From Mesostigma viride (Eukaryota; Streptophyta; Mesostigmatophyceae; Mesostigmatales; Mesostigmataceae), in the NCBI GenBank assembly GCA_009746045.1, contig RPFO01000213.1, positions 6,128,654 to 6,192,653 on the forward strand: DNA of 64,000 nucleotides, read 5' to 3'. The number at the start of each line of letters is the position of its first letter. Positions within the stretch are counted from its first letter, which is position 1. Of this stretch, positions 9,333-20,870 are shown piece after piece. Both the position numbers and the translations under genes were made by a program. The notes beneath the pieces were generated by a model. That model made no database searches. It was not told where the DNA came from and saw only the letters and a list, made by a program, of their open reading frames with translations.

Positions 9333-11249
9333 GGTGACGGTCCCGGCGCGAAATTTTTGGCGCCGAAAAAATTCGCGGTACCCGTCCGTATGTACCGTGA
9401 AAAAGTGGTGCACGGTGCGCGCACCCCTACCGGAGCTGGCCATGGCGACGTGCTTTCAGGCAGAGTAGAAAAAGATAGCTCGCGGAATGCAGAGAAACTG
9501 TGCTAATCTTAAAGACGACAAGTTTATGATATTACTTCTTAGCGGAGTTCGCGTTTTTTGCAGTGTCGATGATTTTATTGATGACCATCGCCACGGGGGT
9601 CCAATCTGACGTTTTCGTCGAGAGGAATAAATTAGAATGCACGCAGGCGGCGGTGATTGTCAGGTTTTATGGGCTTTACCTAGCGTCAAGGATGCGTTTA
9701 AATTGTTATTGGTAAAGCTTTAAAAAAATTGCTGGGTTTCGGCAAGATTTCCTTCATGATCGGTAAGACATTCTCCAGGCTCGCGGGATGCGCGTCTTAT
9801 ATTATTCCATGGAAGGTTGTTCTTTCCTGCGCCGCTGGGCGAAGGACAACGCCGGTAATGGTACGATCGTGTGCTCAGCGTCACCCTATGGATGCTTCGC
9901 TTCCTTTATGGGTTATCAACGCAAGTTTTCGGCTTCTTTCCGTGCAGTTAGGGCCAGGTAGAATGCCATTCCGTGCTGCGCATCGCCAGATTTCTGGCAC
10001 CTTTTAGTGTTTTGTATGTACGTTGCATGGCTGGGACGTGTCAAAGCGTGAGCCGTGGCATGCCGTCAAGTTGTCAGGGATTTGCTGAGTGCTTTCTTGG
10101 AAGGAGATTGCTAACAGCACTCAGTTTTGTGTGAATATTGACGCAGCCTTTCTTAGCAGCGGCTTCATTGTGGTTAGAGGCTCACAAGCTTGAGGTTGTT
10201 TCTTGGCAAACAATTGCGCTGGAAAGAAAGGTGGCAGTGCCAGGTTGTTCTGAGGGGCATACTGCATGGGTGGAACTGCATGTAGGTAGGGGTTATCGTC
10301 GTCTTGTTGGCCTTTCTCCCACTAAAATGGGAGAGCCCTAATTCATATGCTAGCAAGGCAAGGTAACCATGGTAAGAAGCCTTGGCAAGCAGCATGTATG
10401 ATACTTATGCTTTCTCTGTCGACTGTCTGTTGTTACCCTTGGTTGGGCAATTAGTGGATATGGCTTTCCAGGGTGTGTTTGAATTCGGACAGCTTGGTTT
10501 TGGGATGATGCCCACACCATAAACCTGGAATATGCATAAGAAGTGTTGGCTAGGCATGTAGAGCTACCTGCCTCATTGTTGTGCACACACGCAACAGGTT
10601 GCCCGTGTCGAGGTAAGGCAAGGGTACATGATGTGCCCAGCCACCTCCTTGTACATTGTGGTCAAATTGGGTATGGTCAGGAGCCTTTTGGATGGCATAG
10701 GAAGTGTTAGTGTGCCTTAATACTCACTATTGCCTTCCTTAGCGTCTGCACAGGTGGCAAACTGCCAAACGCTATAACTTCTACGTTTGTACTCAGAATG
10801 AGCTCAGATTTTGTGGCATTAATTGTCGATATGTGTAGTATTTGTGTATATCTCCCCAGGCTCTAAATATGTGTTTTTGATTTGATTTATTTTTTTCAGC
10901 CTTAAAAAGTACGGTTTTTAGGGGAAAATTAATAACTTCAATAATACTCATCATTCCGGGGCTCAAAATAGGTAGGCAACCTCACCATATACGATTTTAT
11001 ATGGGAATATATTGAAACATGAGTAATTGTGCCCCCATTGTCCTAGGGGATATGCCCCTAGACTAGCGTCTTTTGTCCGTTTTTGCGTAATACCGGTCAC
11101 TAAAAGGGGTATATACCCCCCATCAGTAGGTGGGATGGACCCCCACACATCCCATTTACATGGCAAAATCATAGTTTGGGTGCCCCAAGGCCACCTTTGC
11201 ATGTTATTCCATATTATGGTTTTGGGGGGTCTGGCATAGGACCCTCACC
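9333..11249 (+). mobile_element. ~1.92-kb non-autonomous element with TTAA flanks, copy 2
   Basis: This is a diverged second copy of 7321-9304 in the same orientation. The left end GGTGACGGTCC differs from copy 1 by one base, and the right end GGACCCTCACC is followed by TTAATTAA at 11,250-11,257. The left near-palindrome is single here, not doubled. The two copies differ by point changes and small indels over their whole length, so they are probably separate old insertions, not a recent tandem duplication. No transposase is visible. Confidence 0.75.
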
Positions 11250-11356
11250 TTAATTAATATCCCTAGTGGTTACTTGGGCCGGGGAGAATTCCACTTGAAT
11301 TTCCTTTTTTAGCCTCTTACATTCGATCATCATTCAATGTTTCCACATGCATTTAA

Positions 11357-12706
11357 CCCTTAGTCGGGAAACCACCCGACCTGTCGGGTGGTTTGACAAA
11401 CGGTCGAATTTCGCGCCGCGCCGTGAGCGCCGCGCCACTTGTGACGGAGGACAGTTGTCCGGTGGGTCTGGGGACACTTAGGGACGAGGGTGATGCATAG
11501 GTTTGGGGGTAATATTCGCCATAGCCTGGTAATTACAACGTGCATTGAGCAGGTATCACGTGACTTTGGCGGGAAATTTTCACTCGCGCGCGCGCGTAAC
11601 TAGATATGGCTGCCAGCATGCCGTTCTCACGGAAATTTCGCGTGTCGAGGCTAGAAACGGTTCAGAATTTCGCTCAGAATGACTATGCGTGATTTTCGTA
11701 GGTCAGGCATGGCCAAACTTGTAGGATTGGGAAAATTCAGGTAGGGAAATACTGCCTTTTGGGTCGTCAGTGCCAGTCATGAGTAATCGCTTATCATATT
11801 TCCATTTTATCCTCATGGCCGGGCAGTCTGCGCCAGCCCAAGCATCCACATTTGGTACCGGATGTCCGCTGATGCGTTTGCTGGGAATGCGGACGCGTTT
11901 ACAGGTAATATTTGAACGGAGCATCAACCTTGTAATAATAAAGGATGCATGCATGATGCGGCCATGGCGACCTATGCCTGTAAAGCAATGGTATGTGTGA
12001 GATATGAGGGTCCCGGCCAGTGGAATCCGGGCAGGACGTGAACGAGCCAGGTATGGCAACGTGTTTGCGTGTCCTTTGCAGCGGAATACGTCTCCCATGC
12101 ATTATATTTGACGAGATTTTTAGTGCACCTTTCAGCAAGCCTCCATGCCTGCTGTAAAGAGGGGTATTAGCCCTGAAAGTGACCAGTTTATGGCATTTCT
12201 TTGGAGCATATCATTTCGTTAATGCAGGTAGGCAACATGTTTGTATTCCAGCACCTTTGGCAATCTTTTATAGCTTGTTATAATGCATTCTTGTATTGCA
12301 TGTCATAGATGGCTGTTTACGCGCGCGTAACCCACACACAAGTATGAGCACCTTATATAGGTCTAATGGGTTATCCGGGTGGTCTGACCCAAGGAAAGCA
12401 CCATTGGGCTATCCAACTAAGTTGTCCAATGTTGTTGTTGAGGTTCCATACCCTCCCTGGGAAGTTAGGTGGGGGTTCACTTTTCCTTGGGGAAAAAAGA
12501 TCGTCTTTTGGCCAAGTTTGACTGGAGCTATCATCCAAATGCTTCGATAAACCCGTGGTATTATTGCATAATAATTCTGAAAGCCCTCGAAGTGTAGATA
12601 CTCCTAGCATCTTGGTTGGGGGCATTTGGAATTGTGGCCTGTGAGTTATGATTTTTCTCATTTTCAGGGGTCTGAAAGTGCCAAAAATGGTCCTCCCGAC
12701 TAAGGG
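11357..12706. mobile_element. 1.35-kb TTAA-flanked (piggyBac-like) non-autonomous element
   Basis: The 13-bp terminal inverted repeats are CCCTTAGTCGGGA at the left and TCCCGACTAAGGG at the right, flanked by TTAA at 11,353-11,356 and 12,707-12,710. TTAA duplication with termini beginning CCC is characteristic of piggyBac-type elements. Just inside the left end is a palindrome (ACCACCCGACCTGTCGGGTGGT), with a further GGGTGGT motif near 12,376. It has no transposase ORF. The 3.7-kb element at 17,170 has the same architecture with related termini. Confidence 0.8.
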
Positions 12707-12710
12707 TTAA

Positions 12711-15700
12711 TATGTTATAGAAGATTTTGTGTGATTTAAAATACCATACATATACCATGTGAAAAGGCTTAATTATACCGATCCTGCGAAGCAAATGTTT
12801 TTGAATAAAATAAACTACGTAGTAATAATTTTGTTGTGTAATTTGCCTGACACTAGTGGCGCATGGTAAGTCATAATTTAATTAAGTAATGTGTACTGTC
12901 CGCCATATTTTGCAGCTGATCGATAATGTAGATGCATCTGCACTAGTGAGGCGCCCTGCTCTAAGCGAAGTTGCTTACTTTTGCTGTGTCTTTGGTGCTT
13001 ATTCGTGGGGGGGACTGATACGCGTGGTGCAGCTGGGCTTTGGATGGACAAATGGCGTCACCCTATTCTTCTTGGAAAGATTTGCAGATCGAATCACACC
13101 GACACACACATAATGTTCATTACAAACATTCATGAATGATGTTCTTTTTGCATGTCAGACATGCAGCGAGCCGATGAACAAGTACGACCGATAAATCAGC
13201 TTGATGGACAGTATGATCCTTGCTATCTCATGTAGCCCTGTACAGACTGTACATTGCTGTATGTCTGGTGGAATCATGCCAGGTACATGGGTTATTAATA
13301 CTCATTAATCACGGAAGTAAGTAGTTGGCCGTTTAAACGTGGGTGAACCCTGGGTATGGCCCTATTAAACTAGCTGAAACCTTCAGTCAGCTAGGCTCCG
13401 GCAGAGGCCTTTATAACTTAATTCTCCCAATCCGGCGCCTCTAACTAAATGTGTTCCAAGCCTAGATCTGTGGGCTCTGGACCATGGGGCAGCCTTACTG
13501 CATCCGCCACGTTTTTGCTTGCTAATGATCCGAAGCTTAATTATTGCACCCACACTGGTCAACTGCGCCTGCACCATGATGCGGAGAGAGCGCTCTCAGT
13601 GGCCTGCCCACTTAGTACAATATAAAGGGCATTGAGAGGTTCAAGCTAGGGCACCGGCCCTGCCTCCCTCCTCGTTGTTTATCATAGGGGTTTAAGGTTC
13701 CTTTGTATTGGTACCCACGTGACGCTGCCCGCCAGTCTACGTGATAATATAAAGTATTAAGTAAGTAAGCAACATTGCATGGTAAGTAAGTAAGTAGTTG
13801 ATCTGAATTAAGCCTAGCTGCATGCACGGGACTGCGTCAGCGACGTGGCTGACGTGAGCATATAAATTATCATAGCAGACAGCGGCTAGACCAGGCGTGT
13901 CGCACGACGGGTCTATGCCTCACTTGGGACCAAGCAGTGGAGGACCCACAGCGCACAGGAGCACGCATAGTGCAGTTCACGGAATTGGGTATATCAATTG
14001 GGTATAAATAAATCAATTGGTGGGTATAACTGGTTGCCTGATCAATCTTGACCCTTCGACACTGAAAATGAATGGCGGCCGCTGTGCATTGAAGCTGCCA
14101 GGAGCTGCTCGATCGAGTATAGATATAGCATCAGTGGTTATTTTATGCAGCTACTTTAATCAAATGAATTATGGAGACCGTTGCATCTTCGCCAACAACA
14201 AGATGTAGACCGTGGCCCCTGTTCCCCAGACGTCGAGCGCCAGCACCTGCGGCCCCGGCTGCTCCTACCCTGCTCAGCAAGGACAACACCCTTGAAGTGA
14301 AGCAGTGCTGCAGAAGAGCACCTGCATGGCGGACAAGCTAGCTCGCCATGCATGCTGGTTGCAGTCGCCAATTAATTGCGGTCAGCGACTGGTGGAGGTC
14401 AAACTCTCGAATATCGTCATCAAGTTGCAGCCCCAGTCGGTACTCAATCGGCATCATTGGATCAGATGCGGCATCATTAATTGCGGAGGGTGCATCAGTG
14501 GACGGATGGCAGCAGCCCACTCAGTCTACTCAGTGGTGGAGGCCGTCCACCAGCCAGGGGGCGGCCGTCCGAGAGCGGCACGGGACCAGGTAGTCCGTCT
14601 CGATCACTGCATGTTGGGCCCGCGCCTGCGGGGGCCGGCTCTGACATTGACAATTACATATGGGGCTGCCTCGGCTTAGTAGCTGGGCGCAGGGCGTGCA
14701 GCTGCATCCATAATATGCAGCGGGGTCGAGCGGGGGGGGGCGCGGGGCCAGGTCGGGCCCCCTGATAGTTTGGCCTGGGAGCTGAATTTGAAGCTCAAGG
14801 CGTTCACTGGCTGGGGGTCACTCGGGATGTCAGCCCGTTTGTTTTTCCCGCCGGCCGGCCGGTGAGACATACATCGAGAGACGGCCGCACCATGTATGTC
14901 CCGCCTAGTTGTGCTGCCGGTCGGCGGCCGTGTGCAGCGATTGAAGTCTCCAGCAAGTGTCTCCACCGGCCTCCTCCGTGTACATCGGCAGTATATGCTT
15001 GAGTAATCCGCTCGAGTACGGGTGAAATAACAGGTCCTCCCCTCAGCGGCGGGCCTACACTTAGTAGCACCATGCAGCTGGCCGGCAACCACCCCGAGGC
15101 GTCGCGCAGGTATATAGCGTGGCTGGGCGAGCACGCGGGTTGCTCGATCAGGGACTGGCAGCTGACGTAAAGCTGAAGATCCACCGATCGCATAACAGTT
15201 CGTAGGGTGCATATGGCGTGAGATCTACGCCGCGTTTTGCATCCAGGTACATGAAAGGTTGCGCGTCCACAAATTCAGGCGGACCTGATTCGGCGTCGCA
15301 GCGTACGTCATCCTCTATGTAGCTGACCACTTGATCCTGTGCCCGCGGATCGACAGGGCGTAAGCCGCCAGGTCCAATCAGGGCAGCTAGGGCCCCGCGG
15401 GGGGCGCCGGCGGCGCTCCGGGGCCGCTGAAGACGTAGGCGCAATTAGGTTGTGGTGACCATGCATGCGGTGATCCGATGCGACTTTTTTGGGGGTGGTC
15501 AGCGCGTACAGGCATCGATGACAGATCGAAGAGCGCCATTGAACACAAGCCGCACAAGTATGTAGTCTAAGCATATGTACACACCGCCGTCGAGGGAGCA
15601 TCGAGCCGCCCTGCGCATGGGGCCCACAAAGGTCACTAGCGCATAAGGCGGCTTATAGCAAATGAGCGTATTAGTATTGGCAGCAACCCCCAGTGAGTAT

Positions 15701-16239
15701 CAAGGAGACAAACCAGCGCAGGCCAGAAATCGGGAGAATCCGGACCATGGTGGTAGCTCGAGCTGAGTATAGTTGCTCAATGACAAGGGCTCGAGTTGAC
15801 ATTCAATGGTATCGGTTAGGCGCGGCACATCGGTACCGAGGATGGCATTCTCCAGATTTCTGGCCTGCGTGTGCTGGTTGTCTCATTGACATTAGTGAAC
15901 CAGTAGTACTGGATAATAAGCTTGTCAATAGCTCAGCTAAAAGGCCGTCTCATCAAGTGAGTAAGCAGTAAGTACTTGCGTGTCATGCGCATGATGATGG
16001 GCATGCCACGGAGTACTATCTATGCTAGTCTCATCAAGAGGATCTAGTAGTAGATGGAGTGGCGTGTACGGCAAGTGGCTAGCTGAGTTGCAGCCGCCGC
16101 TACATATATAGGTTTTTGGCCTTTGGGCTCCCAGGAGGCACCTCAGTGGCTTGACTTTCTCCCAGTGACATTTCATTATAAAGTGAGACGTCTATTTCTT
16201 TGCTTTTAATTAATTAATTAATTAATTTTTATTAATTAT
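12711..16239. other. No gene recognised; decayed repeat-derived DNA
   Basis: Open frames here (e.g. 14,676-15,212 minus and 14,305-14,679 plus) have no recognisable domains, and overlapping frames are equally open because the sequence is GC-rich. Positions 13,825-13,860 resemble the LINE-B 3' end (GACTGCGTCA context). Positions 15,699-15,750 carry a ~45-bp motif also found near 54,874 and, inverted, near 57,792. I see no RNA gene. Confidence 0.4.
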
Positions 16240-16665
16240 TTAATAGACATGTACGTGACTGCGTCACGGGGGCATAAGTCCTCAGTGGGAGGGGAACATG
16301 GGATGGAATGGATGATGTAAGCTATCTAGGTCCTAGTTACAGGTTTGTGATAGACTCGGCATGGACATGTGCTACACTAGACGTGACGGGCTCACACCCG
16401 GGCAGCCTCCTGGTTTGTCTGTAATATGGAGGCAGATGGTACGCAAGGATAGATGGCAAGTAGTGATGAAGGAGACCACCACTCAAGTCTGTGGGGGCTC
16501 CGCGTGTGACCGCGTATGGCATTCATAGCGATTCGGGCCGCGCTGCCCACAACCCTGTAACTAGGACCTAGATAGCTTATACCATCCATTCCATCCCATG
16601 TTCCCCTCCCACTGAGGACTTATGCCCCCGTGACGCAGTCACGTGTCTATTAATTAATTAATTAA
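16240..16665. mobile_element. LINE-B 3' ends in head-to-head arrangement
   Basis: Positions 16,240-16,330 are the inverted form of 16,555-16,660. Both contain CGTGACTGCGTCACG, the CATCCATTCCATCCCATG tract and a (TTAA)n tail. Positions 16,345-16,560 match the LINE-B 3' coding end at 56,360-56,575 on the plus strand. The block is therefore two LINE-B 3' pieces joined tail-outward. Confidence 0.65.
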
Positions 16666-17165
16666 GTACAGGTTTGTGGGCACCGGCCACGGCCCGAATC
16701 GCTATGAATGCCATACGCGGTCACATGCGGAGCCCACACAGACTTGGGGGTGGTCGCCTTCATCACTACTTACCATCTATATCCTTGCGTACCATCTAAT
16801 TAATGAATAATATGCGTACCATCTGCCTCCATATTACAGACAAACCAGGAGGCTGCCCGGGTACGTGTGAGCCCGTCACGTCTAGGGTAGCTGTACAATG
16901 TCCATGCCGAGTCTATCACGAAAAGTCCACGGGTGGCGGCCCTGCCGCGCGCAGCCTGGGGCACGCCAGGTGCATGAGGATCGACATGACGCTCGATCAG
17001 GCTGGGCGGGCTTGGTGTCAGCTAGTCCGTATCTGATGTGTCTACCTGATCTGTGCGGGCCAGGTGCCCGGCCAGGCCTGCAGGCGCCTGTGCCTAAGAA
17101 TGTGGGAAACATAGGGCAAATCAGCGTACAAATCCTCATCACTAATGTGCAAACCAAAGGGGATG
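16666..17165 (-). pseudogene. LINE-B RT C-terminal part, downstream of a transposon insertion
   Basis: The reverse complement matches 56,131 to about 56,560. It covers the segment after LRKALNIPFGLHISNEDLYA, including the H-I-L-R-H-R-R-L-S-L-A-G-H-L-A-R type C-terminal motif of LINE ORF2. It is the lower part of one LINE copy; the upstream part lies at 20,871-21,480 on the other side of the 17,170-20,866 element. Stops and indels make it non-functional. Confidence 0.7.
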
Positions 17166-18276
17166 TTAACCCTTAAACCGTACTCGGTCCGTTTTAGTGG
17201 ACTGAGTTTTTCTCAGTCCTATTAAACGGACCGAGTTTGTGGCAGAACTAGCTATAATTCTAGCAAACTTTTGAATATTCTGTTTGGACCAGCTTCGAGA
17301 TCTAGATTTGTACTTTCACGTACACCCCTGGTTTGCTACTTTTGGACACCTGGACAGGGACCTATGGTCAAGGAAAGTAGGGGGGGTACCATGGCCAAAC
17401 GAGGACGACGTGAATAAAAATTATTCACGTCCGCGGCTATGGTGGCACAAACAACTGACTGGGGCGAGAGCATGGCTTGACGTATTCGACTGAAACTTTG
17501 TAGGCATCATCCCTAGGTCTTGTAAATGCTATTTGCGTAGCCATGCAACATTTACAAATGCCTAGATATGTCTCGAGGTTATGTGGCGGCACAGCAAATC
17601 GCGTGAGCAGCCAGGCGATGACAGTGCAAGCTGTACTTGTTGCTCGGCAGAAAATGTTCGGATTTTTGCGTATGGATGAGTTAGTTACGTCGTTCCTAGC
17701 ACATTTGACCATCAATGGCGGCCAGGACATGCTTGCGGCTACGTTCGTCGGGTGGGCGTGCTAGCTCCTGCAAACAAGGTAATCTGCGGTTTCGACCAGG
17801 TACGTTTTAGCCTTTTATCATGTCTCAGTGACCGCGCATGTGTCATATATTGTTTCGATACCAGACTCGGGGCTATAATCGAAGCTTTATGACTGTCTTT
17901 TTGTTGTTTTATTGCTTCTGTGCATAGGCTTGTGATGGTTGGGTAGTAATGTTACCTCGGCCAGATTTTGGACGAGTTTTGACTGCTTTTAGCGTATGCT
18001 ACAACATGAATGTCGGTATAACGACAGATATCGTTTGTAATAATGTTCAGTGTGATGATACGATGCTTTCCGTTGCTTAAACAACTCAGGACGAGTGTTT
18101 TTCTGCCCAGTTCTAGGCATGCATGCTGGCCAAGTCCGCCTTCTTTTTGTGTGTTTGCTGTGTGTTAGAGACATAGAGATGCCTGGGATCTGCTTGCATT
18201 TAAGCATCAGCAAGTTGCTAATTTTGTTTCTTTCCTTTCCTTTTGAAGTTGTTTGTAGCGTATAGGGTACGTTGGT

Positions 18277-18690
18277 AATCGGATTTCTTTGAAAAGAGTT
18301 TCTCGAAGTGAGGCGGGGAATAAGGCCGCTCACGGAAGCCGCCTGGATGGTCGGCTGAACCGGGCGGGTTTGGCAGATGTAACCGGATTTGGCTAATGGC
18401 TGGCGACCTGGAATTGTTAGTAGGGGCAGTGGCCCTATTGTACTACAATCTCGAAACAATCTTATGCTTAAAGTTTGACAGGGCCGGGTTTGTTGAACCG
18501 GTATGTCGAATGATAATTAGAACCTTTCGGAAAGGGTATTTGATTGGTTGTTGTTTTTGTGGTACGGTAGGTGTCGCTACATTCTCAGGTTGACATGTTA
18601 AGTTAAGCTCGGTTGCTGATGTCAGCCCCGTGCTAGTGCAGTTTGACTACTTTGGCGGCGTAGTGACATTGTTGTGGTCTTTTTTCTTGT
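18277..18690 (+). repeat. Split direct repeat A1
   Basis: 414 bp starting AATCGGATTTC and ending TTTCTTGT. It is the same as 19,701-20,114. The flanks diverge sharply at both ends. Confidence 0.9.
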
Positions 18691-19576
18691 AAACGTTGGC
18701 TGAGCGCCGACGGCTGAGGCTATGGCGGTACAAGAAATGCCTCACCAGCCTTGCGCTCAGCATGGGTGCGGGGCTAAAATTTGTTAACCAAATTTCCGGC
18801 ATCCATGATCCCTGGCTGCTTAAGGCGGTTGGGATTCATGGCTGCCACTGGCCCGGAATTAATGTCCGGGTGATCGGGGTTTAAATGCGAAGCGGGGGCT
18901 GATGCATTATTTAATGGCTGGTGGTCTGTTTGAAAGAAACGGCCAGCTGGCCGGGTTGGGCAAGGGCTAGCTTGCTTGATGGTTCCGTACCTGGGGATGC
19001 TTGCGCCTCGGGTTGGGCTGTCGGCAGGCTGGCCTGCCTTTGAGTTGTCTCGTACCTGGAAATGCTTGCATTCCGGGTTGGGCTTGGCTTGAGGGCCGCC
19101 GCGGCTCGGGGGGGTAAAAAATTTAAGTCACCGTTGTGGGACACGGAGCCTCGGCGCAGGAGGCAAGGGCTGAAAACCAACTTGATTTCGTAATCAGTGG
19201 TATTTCCACTTTTTTGTACGGAAGGAGTGTTTATGTGCTCGGCACTAGGTTGGTTGCTTTTCAAAAAAGTTGCAAACTGGGCGTCGGCTGGAATCAGCGG
19301 CGCCAGTCAGCAGCTTTTGCTTTGACTTTGTGTTCCGCGACAGCACCCCTTAGCGGACCAGAGAAGAGGTCGGCAACGAGGTCAGCGGGGGCCCCCGAGT
19401 GGGGTCAAAAATGCGAGCTGTGTCGATCGACAGTGCATGAATTTTTGTGCATTCACAGTCGCTGGGAATTAAATCTGTTTTCTGGCAACGGAGAGCGCCC
19501 ATCGCGACAGGACAGCTTTTGACGGGAAAGGAAATGGTGCTTCTTTAGCGGACCGGAGGGCCAGGAAGGGGAGGTT

Positions 19577-19703
19577 GGGTAATCGCGAGCCATGCCTATG
19601 GAGTTCTTAATAGCGGTTCTGTAACCGCTACCTGTCTATATGCATCTACTTATTGTTTTAACAAAGATGCTGGTGACTATGGTGAGCAAACGGGTGTATG
19701 AAT
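19577..19703 (+). repeat. Split direct repeat B1
   Basis: 127 bp from GGGTAATCGCG to GGTGTATGAAT, the same as 20,152-20,278. Its last three bases are the first three of A2. Confidence 0.9.
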
Positions 19704-20114
19704 CGGATTTCTTTGAAAAGAGTTTCTCGAAGTGAGGCGGGGAATAAGGCCGCTCACGGAAGCCGCCTGGATGGTCGGCTGAACCGGGCGGGTTTGGCAG
19801 ATGTAACCGGATTTGGCTAATGGCTGGCGACCTGGAATTGTTAGTAGGGGCAGTGGCCCTATTGTACTACAATCTCGAAACAATCTTATGCTTAAAGTTT
19901 GACAGGGCCGGGTTTGTTGAACCGGTATGTCGAATGATAATTAGAACCTTTCGGAAAGGGTATTTGATTGGTTGTTGTTTTTGTGGTACGGTAGGTGTCG
20001 CTACATTCTCAGGTTGACATGTTAAGTTAAGCTCGGTTGCTGATGTCAGCCCCGTGCTAGTGCAGTTTGACTACTTTGGCGGCGTAGTGACATTGTTGTG
20101 GTCTTTTTTCTTGT
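19701..20114 (+). repeat. Split direct repeat A2
   Basis: Second copy of the 414-bp repeat. It abuts B1 with a 3-bp shared AAT. Confidence 0.9.
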
Positions 20115-20151
20115 CCCCCCCACCCACCCTCTTTGGTGGCCTGGTCTGCGC

Positions 20152-20278
20152 GGGTAATCGCGAGCCATGCCTATGGAGTTCTTAATAGCGGTTCTGTAAC
20201 CGCTACCTGTCTATATGCATCTACTTATTGTTTTAACAAAGATGCTGGTGACTATGGTGAGCAAACGGGTGTATGAAT
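20152..20278 (+). repeat. Split direct repeat B2
   Basis: Second copy of the 127-bp repeat, 37 bp after A2. Its right end would be the element's 3' terminus. Confidence 0.9.
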
Positions 20279-20870
20279 AAGCTCCTTGCATGTGCCTTCT
20301 ACGCGTGCTTTCTGCCCAATGGCACTAGATTTACAGTATTATATAGCATGAGCTGCTGTTTTATATGCTGGAAATGTGTTGGAGGATGCATGTGTGGCCA
20401 GCTATGATGTTTTATGCCACATTGGGATAGGAAACCAAAACGGTAGTGCTAGCCACCCCCCCCAAAAAAACTCAGTCCTATTAAACGGACTGAGCTATTT
20501 TGGGATTTTTGCTAGCTAGCTTGTGCAGTTCTGTAGCATGTCATGTTGTGAATGCATTGATGGCATGCCTGTGATATAAAGTAACTGCCTTTGAAATTCC
20601 AGGGCCTATATATTTGTGTAAGTGGTCCATATTGCATGATGTATGTCTCAAACCCCATTTTTCCGTACCCCCCTGGGGTTGGTGCTATTTATAGCACCCA
20701 AAAGTCATAGATATGGGACCGGTGACATGTCCCCAAAGAAATTCAACATAAATGCATGCTTGGTACCAAGGGGTGGCCAGAAATGGCTTTTAGGCCATAC
20801 ACAACAAATGTGCAAAGATGTGCAACTCAGTCCGTTTTTTAGGACTGAGTTGCTACGGTTTAAGGGTTAA

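Larger units (their letters stand above)
18277..20278 (+). mobile_element. Nested 2.0-kb element with split direct repeats (A1-B1A2-B2)
   Basis: Repeat A (414 bp) occurs at 18,277-18,690 and 19,701-20,114. Repeat B (127 bp) occurs at 19,577-19,703 and 20,152-20,278. Both pairs look identical by eye. The order is A1 - 886 bp - B1A2 - 37 bp - B2. B ends and A begins with the same AAT, shared once at the B1/A2 junction. This is the layout of PAT/Kangaroo/Ngaro tyrosine-recombinase retrotransposons. The interior (18,691-19,576) has no RT or recombinase ORF, so the element would be non-autonomous. The autonomous-type element at 58.7 kb has the same AATCG junction between B1 and A2. Confidence 0.7.
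17170..20866. mobile_element. 3.7-kb TTAA-flanked (piggyBac-like) element in a LINE-B copy
   Basis: Perfect 13-bp inverted termini, CCCTTAAACCGTA at 17,170-17,182 and TACGGTTTAAGGG at 20,854-20,866, are flanked by TTAA at 17,166-17,169 and 20,867-20,870. Removing the insert and one TTAA restores LINE-B sequence present uninterrupted at 56,101-56,170, where a single TTAA lies at the same place. Subterminal copies of CTCAGTCCTATTAAACGGAC-like palindromes occur near 17,190-17,232, at 20,468-20,494 and at 20,824-20,850. No transposase ORF is recognisable. About 2 kb of its interior is a second nested element with split direct repeats (18,277-20,278). Confidence 0.88.

Noticed and set aside
14676..15212. 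178-codon ORF and overlapping ORFs at 14.3-15.6 kb
   Set aside because: No motif was recognised, and several overlapping frames on both strands are open in GC-rich DNA, so coding is not supported.
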